Origin: Kiritimatiellia bacterium
GTDB taxonomy: Bacteria > Verrucomicrobiota > Kiritimatiellia > CAIQIC01 > Lenti-01
Length of the DNA stretch: 36,290 nucleotides
Assembly (NCBI GenBank): GCA_017527155.1
Contig: JAFXQI010000011.1
Span: 1-36,290 of the forward strand
Reading direction: 5' to 3'
This document shows, in pieces, positions 27,901-33,928 of this stretch. How positions within the stretch are numbered: position 1 is the first letter of the stretch; each line of letters opens with the position of its first letter. A program made the position numbers and the translations under genes. The notes under the pieces were generated by a model. That model made no database searches, had not been told where the DNA came from, and was given only the letters and a program-made list of their open reading frames with translations.

Positions 27901-30900
27901 CGCCGTTGCCGGGCCAGATGGTGCCCCAGCCGTTGTCGCCGTAGCCCATTTCGCGGAAGGCGGAAATCTTGTAGCGGAGGGTCGCGCCGGAGGGGATGGA
28001 GCCGGAGGGGAGGTCGAAGCGCCACCAGGAGCCGGTGTCGCTGTCGGCTTTCCAGGTGCCTTCGACGGCCTTGGTGGCGGGGTTGGCGGGGACGCCGCCG
28101 CCGCCTTCGGGCCAATGGACGCCGTCGGTGGTGTAGTAGAGGTAGGCGCGGGCGCCCTGTTCCTTGGAGGTCTTGGCCCAGACGGTCGCGGAGGTGCCGT
28201 CGCGGGTGAATTGGTCGGCGATGCCGGAGCCGGAGGGGGTCTCGGTGACGACGGCGGTGTAGGCGAGGTTGTCGAAGTAGAGCTGGCGGTTGGCGTTGTC
28301 GTCGGTGGCGTTCATGTACGCCTTGAAGGAGGCGATGGTCGCGGAGGTCGTGACGGTGGCGCCGGCGAACGTGCCGCCGTCGCGGGTGGTGCCGCTGACG
28401 GTGTAGCCGCTGGCGGTGCGGGTGAGGGTAACGTTGAAGGCGGAGGTGCCGTAGGCAGTGCTCCAGGTTCCGGAGAGGTTGCCTGCGCCGTAGTAGGTGA
28501 CGGTGGCGGACCCGCCCATCTGGACACCGAAGACGGCGTTGCCGGAGGCATCCATGAACTCGATGCCCTTGTATTTGCTGCCATTGTTGCTGTCCCAGAG
28601 CATCCCGACATCGACGCTGGCGGCGGTCAGGGTGGCGCCGTGGGAGAGGGGACGGACGAGGATGGCGTTGGCGGAGTCGTCGTTGTTGGCGTAGAGGCCG
28701 AACGCCTGGTTGCCGGAGAAGCCGGTGATGCCGCAGCCGGAGGCTTCGGTGCCGGCGAAGTAGCCGGCGTTGCCGTTGCTGTTGTCCTGCCAGTTGCCGA
28801 AGCCGTCGGCGGCGCCGTCGCGGCCGTTGACGGAGGCCTTGAGGGTGTAGGTGTTGGTGGTGGTGACGGGCTTGCCGGTGTCGACGGGGACGGTCTCGGT
28901 CTCGGCGGTGGGGCTGTGCCAGACGAAGGACGGGGCTTCGATGGAGGCGCCTTGGTAGGCGTCGGCCGGGTCGTAGACGTTGGTTTCGGCGGGCTTGATT
29001 TCGTAGGTGGTGGCGCCCTGGGTGCCGATCTTGCAGTAGGCGGTGTCGCCGGCGGCGAATTTTTCGCTCCAGATGCGGCGGGTGAACCACTTGGTGGTGT
29101 CTTCGAAGCCGAGCCAGAAGTCTTCGGAGACGCCGGGCGGGGCGTCGCGCCAGTCGCCGTTCTGGTCGTTGGAGATGCCGTTGCCGAAGTCCATGCCGCC
29201 GTCGAGGCGGAGCTTGAGGGTCTCGGCGGAGCCGTCGGCCTTGACGGCGAGGGTGACGTTGGTGCCGCCGGTCACGCGCGGGATGGCGATGGTGTAGGAG
29301 AAGTCGGTGTTGTTGGTGTCGGCGACGCCGTAGGGGTTGAAGTCGGGGTCGCCGTCGACGCCGTCCTTGCGGACGACCATGACGGGGTCGACGACGTGGC
29401 CGTCTTCGAGGATGGTGATGACGCGGGAATCGGGCGCGATGACGCGGTCGTCGGAGTTGACGAAGCAGTCGGGGTAGGGGGAGGGGTAGAGGCCGGAGGG
29501 GTCGGGGTTCTTCGGGGCCCAGATGGCGTAGGAGTTGGGGGGGATTTCGACGTAGCCGGAGGCGAGTTCGGAGCCGTAGACGTAGGGGGCCTCGGACCAG
29601 TTGTCGTCGTGGCGGTGGGGCATGTACATGTCGCTGGCGTAGTCGTAGAGGTAGAAGTCGTCGCTGCCGAAGTCGCCGCCCGTGGTGGAGTCCTGCCAGA
29701 AGTCCCAGCCGGAGTTCAGCTGGAAGAGCATCGTCGCCCAGCTGCCTTCGCCGCCGCGCTGCCAGGCGACGAAGTTGCCCTGCGACCACTTGCCCCACTG
29801 GCCGCCGCGCGCGAAGTTCTCGTGGGCGTGGAGAAGGGTGGGGATCTGCTTCTGGCCCCACTGGCCGAGGAAGTCCGTCTGCGCCCAGCGCGGGAACGCG
29901 CCGCCGGAGCCGGAAAGCGTCGCGGCGTGGTTGTTTCCGTCGGAATAGACGAGGCCGAGGCCGCGGCGCATGAAGTACATGGCGTGGTGGAGGGGCTTGC
30001 GGTCCACGAAGTCGTTGTCGTGGCTCTGCGCGTGCATGACGCCGCAGTCGGGGCCGAGCTCGCTGCCCGCGTACTCGCCGTCGAAGCCTTCCAGCTGGTT
30101 GGCGCTGAAGCGCCAGTTGAGTTCGTTGCGGAGGCGGTCGTCCACGAGGCGCATGCCGGTGGCGACGTAGGGGCCCTGGGCGGGGGGCGCGCCGAGGTGC
30201 TCGCCGAAGGCCATCAGGTCGTCGCGGGGGGCGTCGATGTTGAACACGCTGTCGCGGTGGTTGCCCCAGTCCTGGAAGCCGCGGGTCATGTTGAACTGCC
30301 ACTGGGCCTGGCCCATGTAGCCGTAGTTCGAGCCGTCCTTGTCGTCGCCCCAGCTGGCGCCGTAGAAGTCGTAGGGGACGTGCTTGACGGCGTCGAGGCG
30401 GAGGCCGTCGACCTTGGTGCGGTCCACGAGCCAGCGGACGGCGCGGTTGAGGTAGTCGTCCACCTGCTCCTTGTAGAAGTTGGGGAAGTCCTCGATGAGC
30501 TTCATCGAGACGCCGCCTCGGGCGTCGTGCTCGTCGAACCAGGCGGCGTTGGCGGAGATGAGGGCGGCGGTGGCCGGGTCGTCGGGGTTCCAGGAGACGT
30601 TCTCGAAGCCGGTGTAGAGGTTGACGCCGTTGTCGCCGTCGGTGTTCTGGAGGGCGCCGTCGCCCTGGCGGTAGTCGTCGTTCGTCTTGCCGGGGTAGGG
30701 CATGCGGTCGAAGAGCTTCCAGGTGTCCTCCTTGTGGTAGGCGTAGCGGACGATGTAGGGCTTGAGGTGCCAGCCGCCCTCGGTGGGGCCGAAATTCGCG
30801 TTGTAGGGGCCGTTGCCGCCGTCGTCGTAGTAGTTCTCGTGGGCGATGTCGAGCAGGTCCGAGAGGCCCAGGAACATCACCTGCCACTCGTCGTCCCAGC

Positions 30901-31417
30901 TGCGGACGTTGTCCCACTTGCGGTAGAAGCCGTCGGACGTGGTGCGGACGTGGAAATCCTCGGGGCACATGCCGGGGTAGACGTCGGTGGGGGTGGACTC
31001 GTTGTAGCCGGGGATGTCGTAGGACCGGTGGTTCATGACGTTGTCGAAGTAGACGCGCATGCCGAAGCGGTGGCACATGGCGATGAGGTTGTGCAGGTCG
31101 GCCTCGGTGCCGTAGCGGGTGCTCCAGGTGCCGCGCAGGTCGCTGTTGCCGAGGTCGAAGGGGTCGTTGAGGTCGTAGCCCACGCTCATCCCGCCGTTGG
31201 CCTTGGTCGGGGGCGGGACCCAGAGGGCGGTGTAGCCGGCCTCGGCGATTTCGGGCAGGCGCGCCGCGATCTCGTTGTGGCTCTGGTTGAACACCTGGAG
31301 GATGGCCTCCGCGCGGGCGGCGGCCGGGGAAAGGAATGTGCAGGCGGCCGCGAGGAGGGCGCCCCCGAAGGCGATGCCGCGGCGGTTCCAGGCGAAGAGA
31401 CTGGCTGTCGTTGTCAT
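21911..31417 (-). CDS. Giant secreted amylase: N-terminal GH13 domain and a distant GH57/GH119-like domain
   Basis: The protein has 3,168 residues. A signal peptide (about 1-36, ending AAARA) is followed by a GH13 domain (about 37-640) with all four regions: DNVMNH (125-130), GLRLDAVKH with nucleophile Asp342, acid/base Glu406 in FGEHLG, and HDND with Asp467. Residues about 640-1690 hold beta-rich, carbohydrate-binding-like modules. Four acidic DSDGDGLPD-type calcium-binding (thrombospondin type 3) repeats lie at about 1690-1970. A second enzyme-like domain (about 2290-2700) has HGNQAVE (His2300), LLGSTYSDHVL (His2390), FWLSER (Glu2431) and RWEDF (Asp2540), which resemble the GH57/GH119 conserved regions. 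An Ig-like segment and a tail domain close the protein. It should hydrolyse starch or glycogen outside the cell. GH13 is clear; the second domain is a motif-level inference. AAAGGA eight bases before ATG 31417 supports the start. Confidence 0.92.
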   Translation of the reverse strand: MTTTASLFAWNRRGIAFGGALLAAACTFLSPAAARAEAILQVFNQSHNEIAARLPEIAEAGYTALWVPPPTKANGGMSVGYDLNDPFDLGNSDLRGTWSTRYGTEADLHNLIAMCHRFGMRVYFDNVMNHRSYDIPGYNESTPTDVYPGMCPEDFHVRTTSDGFYRKWDNVRSWDDEWQVMFLGLSDLLDIAHENYYDDGGNGPYNANFGPTEGGWHLKPYIVRYAYHKEDTWKLFDRMPYPGKTNDDYRQGDGALQNTDGDNGVNLYTGFENVSWNPDDPATAALISANAAWFDEHDARGGVSMKLIEDFPNFYKEQVDDYLNRAVRWLVDRTKVDGLRLDAVKHVPYDFYGASWGDDKDGSNYGYMGQAQWQFNMTRGFQDWGNHRDSVFNIDAPRDDLMAFGEHLGAPPAQGPYVATGMRLVDDRLRNELNWRFSANQLEGFDGEYAGSELGPDCGVMHAQSHDNDFVDRKPLHHAMYFMRRGLGLVYSDGNNHAATLSGSGGAFPRWAQTDFLGQWGQKQIPTLLHAHENFARGGQWGKWSQGNFVAWQRGGEGSWATMLFQLNSGWDFWQDSTTGGDFGSDDFYLYDYASDMYMPHRHDDNWSEAPYVYGSELASGYVEIPPNSYAIWAPKNPDPSGLYPSPYPDCFVNSDDRVIAPDSRVITILEDGHVVDPVMVVRKDGVDGDPDFNPYGVADTNNTDFSYTIAIPRVTGGTNVTLAVKADGSAETLKLRLDGGMDFGNGISNDQNGDWRDAPPGVSEDFWLGFEDTTKWFTRRIWSEKFAAGDTAYCKIGTQGATTYEIKPAETNVYDPADAYQGASIEAPSFVWHSPTAETETVPVDTGKPVTTTNTYTLKASVNGRDGAADGFGNWQDNSNGNAGYFAGTEASGCGITGFSGNQAFGLYANNDDSANAILVRPLSHGATLTAASVDVGMLWDSNNGSKYKGIEFMDASGNAVFGVQMGGSATVTYYGAGNLSGTWSTAYGTSAFNVTLTRTASGYTVSGTTRDGGTFAGATVTTSATIASFKAYMNATDDNANRQLYFDNLAYTAVVTETPSGSGIADQFTRDGTSATVWAKTSKEQGARAYLYYTTDGVHWPEGGGGVPANPATKAVEGTWKADSDTGSWWRFDLPSGSIPSGATLRYKISAFREMGYGDNGWGTIWPGNGEAIANKKVMMSLWTIPGLDFTTQSYHKHLDYNSWTTGFEDGYHLLTARLFLNRNDGAPVANTFRQTFYLDRHTPEGFFLYPSEDTPTFGDSEYGMVIKTDNTVDHVWVHITDSDPSNDGVGNGFTTNGVVEWAPAVQLSPWTREMAQDTTTTKIWRFNYSQIPHAGTATIRVRLCEVSSAPVEDWSTSDPALDDPAALHVTELLKTANTRGPEERFFIDWPDADGTLVEAGWDIRVKYTARMAQDLTDDEIFSKFKVYVNSTNDGSTVRGDLQPASELDMRHEWDWGGDGSGLNTLTFRMPNVYNGIDTWRYALTVDFDNANANGTYSKSATRLVRHKGALLPTCIVTTPPETDSDGVKWVITMEDSTAAATNRALRETPIVVLTDAEATRLDIAFLSPTNYPAAISATPSLWPTNDCLRLTDVASNGTTMTWTFAWQVTNAGAYRFEARVTADNTARKYSVPTNSAGRSATVRFRQLVRVADTNDVDWDDDGIANLRESDSIPLPEKQSEYWTQDEVFDWWSTGKSDPACPDSDGDGLPDALELGYRSPSTGTDASADTNGDGWPNWIWDRDPPFFNSCESNSGKVPGVTSSTEGGDRTAIVKGSVTDPRNPDSDFDGIPDGVEDANRNGWTDGDGAIIPADWDPWWDRAWPDGKMTGETWEETSPSVADSDADGLSDGYGEDKNANGWTDMALLHQDGTLVPITPADYAALGIGIDTLSSENSASTLAQKPYTSRAINYDALFAAFNVTDPVASGTKQTNGWPRLLITETDPLCTDTDHDGLPDGWEVNYSLDPLNNGTYDFRTGQFTDDPTHGPAGNPDADTYIQGGEVVPYDNAAELLGGTNPRSSDNGSSPGDNPGSITIGAGDIIGEVNGRQYFAEYTQWTLDDLVALDDYNQGGNSADIYRFGDGFDSSRDMVAFYFRDGGDPSQGGDGTLYFRVDFDDLKAFAEDSALNIYVAMNFGNYGNGITWLPDDVNCKSDMKWNAVSGVYDSQNGCLYVQKGTSEDFDRTSGFHGAFFNSELDTVAWSIDRKVLVDAGWNGMGDNLLFQVYTTRDFTADDGGSGDKGGLNDFTDTIGDDWLCSDYWNDYNNIAQNGKFTTCVTKGNPNYGWNNANAHAKLAIVAHGNQAVEPAHTMHGLVDNGAGAGYQRPVKIHNIYTNCPMNLHITPTLAMAMEWAAVGTANTWYSGPAFNDAIRQGIAKGAFALLGSTYSDHVLKYYPDAFNAANAALAAQTLDAIYGNGNPVVSTNVFWLSERVADWDILGKLARMGYQATVIDQTPHLLEWFGRQTALGNDAYKIQRFWAYGSDPARGEEIKAFVLSSAADQFRFANTDSGLSSDLRHLFLRRARTGDAAISSIFYRWEDFTSSENADGYDLNLRWIANHPWIQVVTLDRALADETLSSALVYNDLCATNGMGMQDWVHHACNGDYDNWYYGDASRGNASRNLESLAAKVFEVRQGTNLPSGIAYGDATNGIVQAAWAAVAGIANPDVRRLAEATIFASAFETAFHDEDNNDLSRWSFGEYMYPATDRDKGLMSMSWRAQSRTRLAAVYAEVDAWASATDGLRAYSQDIDLDGEHEYILRNDAVMAIFEAEGGLMTGAWLKEGTNVWQMVGNFPAQPETGYETHETGDTTSIRGAAMKDKSIGGEPMTATKFTVTTGSGKLTFTSGSLTKTVTLADAASGTFAINYSASGKAMYVRNGLSPDLSTLLLRGQTPMTEETTGNTLAVTTDSGTRTLTAALSVTTGSINTSAKDSESGWDTVNMRNAAHVRDVEVTSTSSLAYTLTFTAGESASVLPVWSELPAPALVLGDIWSFEPATHILEGDPEPEITLATTATGYTFENGLFTFTPLAPGAYTFVFTAANTAGSADATLTVSVTSVTPYETWMEERGYPGTTPATNTSAATGQTYGWHYATDIHPTNDTPLEIVITNPATSTYTIPAASTNRLYTLLWTTDLTQSFTTNALGRGAPTALLPFPTNTSWFGGLQVTIP

Positions 31418-31443
31418 GATCCGTTCCTTTCCGGTCCGTTGTC

Positions 31444-31453
31444 GAAACGTTCT
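31444..31453. promoter_or_regulatory. Weak candidate LacI-type operator in the amylase leader
   Basis: GAAACGTTCT has the AACGTT core common in LacI-family operators and lies between the predicted transcription start and the amylase start codon, where a repressor could act. Only the inner six bases are symmetric, so this is a weak candidate. Confidence 0.2.
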
Positions 31454-31472
31454 ACCGGGGCGGTAAACCCCT

Positions 31473-31486
31473 TGACGGACGCGTCA
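31473..31486 (-). other. Small stem-loop at the predicted 5' end of the amylase mRNA
   Basis: On the - strand TGACG, loop CGTC, CGTCA form a 5-bp stem that begins at the base where transcription from the candidate promoter is expected to start. It resembles the placement of the stem-loop ahead of the giant surface protein gene. The stem is short. Confidence 0.35.
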
Positions 31487-31492
31487 GAAGCG

Positions 31493-31521
31493 TTTTTACG
31501 CCATGTGCAGGCGATTGGCAA
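31493..31521 (-). promoter_or_regulatory. Candidate sigma-70-type promoter of the giant amylase gene
   Basis: On the - strand TTGCCA (31521-31516) and TAAAAA (31498-31493) are separated by 17 bases. They match 5 of 6 and 4 of 6 consensus positions. Transcription would start near 31486, giving a leader of about 69 bases. This is the best-spaced promoter candidate in the divergent intergenic region. Confidence 0.5.
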
Positions 31522-31620
31522 GCCCCGTTTATGGGCGACGGAGCGCGGCGTTGGGCGACGTCCACCGCGCGCCCGGTGCAGTGCCCGGAAACCACCGGCC
31601 GCCGGACGGGGAAGCGGGAG

Positions 31621-31722
31621 TTTTCCAATGATTGGAAAACTTTTTTCCAATGGTTGGAAAATTTGGGCCGATTTTTCCAATGATTGGAAAAAATTTTCGG
31701 CAGTTTTCCAATGATTGGAAAA
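31621..31722. promoter_or_regulatory. Array of four 19-bp palindromes (TTTTCCAA-N3-TTGGAAAA)
   Basis: Copies lie at 31621-31639, 31643-31661, 31673-31691 and 31704-31722. Each has perfect 8-bp arms TTTTCCAA/TTGGAAAA. The centre is TGA in copies 1, 3 and 4 and TGG in copy 2. Start-to-start spacing is 22, 30 and 31 bp, close to two or three helical turns, so bound dimers would sit on roughly the same DNA face. The AT-rich array stands out from its GC-rich surroundings. It lies about 100 bp upstream of the amylase promoter and about 480 bp before pheA. It looks like an operator cluster for a dimeric protein; neither the protein nor the regulated gene can be read from the window. Confidence 0.85.
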
Positions 31723-31823
31723 ATATTTCGGGGCGGGGCGCGGAAGGGGAATGGGCGCGCCCGGAAGGCGGGGCACCGGATGGGACTGCGTCAAGAAAGG
31801 GTGTGGCCTCGATCCGTTGTCCA

Positions 31824-31905
31824 GTCCACAGCGGACGCGCAGAAGCGCGTCCCTCCCCGAGGAGAGCGCAACGGGAGGGGCGCGCTTCCGCGCGACCTTG
31901 TGGAC
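31824..31905. repeat. 82-base nested inverted repeat, REP- or MITE-like palindromic element
   Basis: The outer arms are GTCCACA (31824-31830) and TGTGGAC (31899-31905). Inside them, GGACGCGCAGAAGCGCGTCC and the rest of the left arm match the right arm at about 22 of 25 positions in inverted orientation. The left arm is itself a hairpin (GGACGCG/CGCGTCC), and the right arm contains CGCG-CTTC-CGCG. The whole can fold as one long stem or as a branched structure. It codes for nothing I can see. Confidence 0.75.
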
Positions 31906-31909
31906 GGGA

Positions 31910-31924
31910 AACTTCCGGGAAGTT
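31910..31924. promoter_or_regulatory. 15-bp perfect palindrome, possible operator
   Basis: AACTTCCGGGAAGTT has 7-bp arms around a central G. It begins four bases after the 82-base inverted repeat and is followed by an A-rich stretch. It could be a protein-binding site or part of the adjoining repeat element. No second copy is visible in the window. Confidence 0.4.
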
Positions 31925-31944
31925 AAAGAAAAGCTTAAAACCGC

Positions 31945-31981
31945 TCCCTGGCCGCGCCCCCGCGGGAGGGACGTCCAGGGA
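31945..31981. repeat. Second nested GC-rich inverted repeat
   Basis: The outer arms TCCCTGG (31945-31951) and CCAGGGA (31975-31981) enclose an inner hairpin CCGCG-CCCC-CGCGG (31952-31965) and the sequence GGGAGGGACG, which echoes the GTCCCTCCC part of the 82-base element upstream. It may be a partial copy of the same family. The rest of 31982-32200, up to pheA, shows no further structure that I can support. Confidence 0.45.
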
Positions 31982-32200
31982 AGGGCGGGAAACAGTTTTG
32001 AGATTACGGAAAAACAATGGATTTTGGCGGACTTTTCCACATGCTGATGCCCATGAAAACAAGGGGCGGACGGGGACGGCCGGTGCGCTGCACGTCCAGC
32101 CAGAGGGCGGCGGTGGGCGGAGCGGACGACGGCGGGGGAATCCAGGGGGCGGCGAGGAATGGCTTGCATGGGGAGGGGGAGGTGGTGCAGGGTAGGGGAC

Positions 32201-33175
32201 ATGAACGAGAACTCGATGGACAACGGACAAACGGATGCGGCACGGCGCGAGGACGCGGCACGGACGCGGACGGAGGAGCGGCTGGCGCGGGAACGACGGT
32301 ACGATGCCGCGGGCGCGGTGCCGCCGTGCGGGCTGCCGCCGGCGGCGGACGGGGGGCTGGCGGAGGTGCGGCGGATTTCGTACGGGGGGACGGCGGGGTC
32401 CTTCTCGGAGATGGCGGCGAAGCGGATGTTCCCGGCGGCGGAGCGGGTGGCGCGCCGGACGTTCCCGGAGGCCTGCGACGAGCTGGAGGCCGGAGGATGC
32501 GGGGCGGCGGTGCTGCCGCTGCGGAACACGACGGGCGGGGCGGTGGACACGGTGTACCGGCTGCTGGAACGGGGGCTGTCCATCGCGCGCTTCACCGACC
32601 TCTACGTGGAGCACTGCCTCGCGGCGCTGCCGGGGGCGCGGACGGAGGACGTCCGCACGGTGGTGAGCCATCCGCAGGCGTTCGCACAGTGCTCGAAGGC
32701 CATCGGGCAGCACGGCTGGCGGATGGAACCGGCCGACAACACGGCGTTCGCGCCGGGCATCGTCCGGGCGGCCGGTGACCCGTCGAAAGCCGCGATCTGC
32801 TCGCGGGAGGCGGCGGCGCTGAACGGGCTGGCGGTGCTGGCGCCGAACATCTGCGACACGCCGCGGAGCGACATCACGCGGTTCGTGGCGGTGACGAGGG
32901 GACTGATCGTGACGCCGGACGCATCGCGGCTGTCGGTGCTGGTCCATCTGGCCCACCGCACGGGGGCGCTGGCGGACGTGCTGGACGTGCTGGCGGACCG
33001 GGGACTGAACCTGTCGGCGATCGCGGCCCGGCCGGTGCCGGAGAAGCCGTGGGAGTACTCCTTCTTCCTCGACATCGAGGCCCCGGCGATGGCGCCGTCC
33101 GCGCTGGCGGCCCTGCGCCAGTTCGGGGAGGAGCTGCCGATGGTGCGGGTGGTGGGCTGGTACGGGGAGGGGTAG
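32201..33175 (+). CDS. pheA: Prephenate dehydratase with C-terminal ACT domain
   Basis: The protein has 324 residues and converts prephenate to phenylpyruvate in phenylalanine synthesis. The dehydratase domain (about 57-232) has TAGSFSEMAA near 64, NTTGGAV (109-115), SHPQAFAQC (156-164) and the catalytic ITRF (225-228). The ACT domain (about 243-318) is the usual phenylalanine sensor; its GAL motif is kept (255-257), but the usual ESRP reads AARP (275-278). There is no chorismate mutase domain; the first 55 residues are a charged, Ala/Arg-rich extension of unknown role. I chose ATG 32201, just after GGTAGGGGAC; an upstream in-frame start at 32159 and an internal ATG at 32216 are possible. No gene for another step of the pathway is next to it. 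Confidence 0.95.
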   Translation: MNENSMDNGQTDAARREDAARTRTEERLARERRYDAAGAVPPCGLPPAADGGLAEVRRISYGGTAGSFSEMAAKRMFPAAERVARRTFPEACDELEAGGCGAAVLPLRNTTGGAVDTVYRLLERGLSIARFTDLYVEHCLAALPGARTEDVRTVVSHPQAFAQCSKAIGQHGWRMEPADNTAFAPGIVRAAGDPSKAAICSREAAALNGLAVLAPNICDTPRSDITRFVAVTRGLIVTPDASRLSVLVHLAHRTGALADVLDVLADRGLNLSAIAARPVPEKPWEYSFFLDIEAPAMAPSALAALRQFGEELPMVRVVGWYGEG

Positions 33176-33294
33176 CGGCGGCGGCGGGGGCGCGGGCGCG
33201 GACGTTTTTGCGTGCCATGCGGGGGCGGGTGTGGTTGAATGGATGGAAAAGAGGCCGCACGGGAAGGTCCCGGCGGCGCAAAGGAGCAAGAAAG

Positions 33295-33882
33295 ATGATG
33301 AAGAAGCTTACGATCGCCATCGTGCTCGCCCTGTCGTTCGCGTGGACGGCGGCGGCGGAACTGCGCATCGCCACCGTGGACCTGGACAAGGTGTTCCAGT
33401 CGCATCCCAAGACCCAGAAGGCCGAGGAAGGGCTGAAGGCCGCCGAGGTGCGCATCAAGGCCGACATGGAGAAGATGGCCGGCGAGGCGCGCGCCCTCCA
33501 GGAAGAGGCGCAGAAACTCAAGGAAGCCGCGAACACGCCGATGCTCAGCGAGTCGGCCCGGATGCAGAAGAAGCTGGAGGCCGAGGACAAGCTGACCGAG
33601 CTCGAAGAGCTGCAGCTGCGCATCCGCCGCACCCAGGAGTCGCGCCTCAAGCAGCTGCGCGACCAGCTGATGAAGACCCGCCAGGGCATCGTCGACGAGC
33701 TGATGGGCGCGCTCAAGGCGTTCGCGCAGGAAGAGGGGTACGACCTGGTGTTCGACACGTCCGGGCTGACGATGAACGCGGTGCCGCTGGCGGTGTACGC
33801 GGACGAGTCGCTGGACGTGACGGAGCGGATCGTCGAACGCATCGGCGGGAAGCTGCCGGAAGCCAAGGCGAAGGAAGACTGA
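33295..33882 (+). CDS. skp: Periplasmic chaperone of the Skp/OmpH family
   Basis: The protein has 195 residues and holds unfolded outer-membrane proteins in the periplasm. A signal peptide (1-21, MMKKLTIAIVLALSFAWTAAA) precedes the family start IATVDLDKVFQSHPKTQ. Residues about 38-130 form a long charged helical hairpin, the tentacles of Skp, and the C-terminal part returns to the trimer-forming body with GYDLVFDTSG. AAGGAG eight bases before ATG 33295 fixes the start. lpxD follows after 46 bases, the classic skp-lpxD order, but bamA, which usually precedes skp, is absent and pheA stands in its place. The 119-base gap after pheA holds no convincing promoter or terminator. Confidence 0.92.
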   Translation: MMKKLTIAIVLALSFAWTAAAELRIATVDLDKVFQSHPKTQKAEEGLKAAEVRIKADMEKMAGEARALQEEAQKLKEAANTPMLSESARMQKKLEAEDKLTELEELQLRIRRTQESRLKQLRDQLMKTRQGIVDELMGALKAFAQEEGYDLVFDTSGLTMNAVPLAVYADESLDVTERIVERIGGKLPEAKAKED

Positions 33883-33928
33883 GGGACGGCGGACGGATGA
33901 CGGCGCGCGGCGCCGCGGAGGTACGGTC

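Noticed and set aside
25494-31076. Second long - strand frame of about 1,860 codons inside the amylase gene
   Set aside because: An Arg/Pro/His-rich translation in a shifted frame of the real gene; composition artefact.
21911-31417. The amylase considered as a lipoprotein because of LLAAAC in the signal peptide
   Set aside because: The lipobox lacks the usual Leu at -3, and a good signal peptidase I site (AAARA then EA) follows.
21791-31714. Open frame of about 3,300 codons on the + strand opposite the amylase gene
   Set aside because: It encodes an implausible Gly/Val/Asp/Glu-rich chain with no domain. It arises because the amylase gene avoids TTA, CTA and TCA codons and has strong third-position bias. 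The - strand frame has a signal peptide and complete GH13 motifs.
31621-31722. Palindrome array considered as a CRISPR array
   Set aside because: Repeats are only 19 bp, gaps are 3-12 bp, and no cas gene is present.
33208-33240. Possible skp promoter (TTGCGT and TTGAAT)
   Set aside because: The spacer is 21 bases and both hexamers are weak; not supportable.
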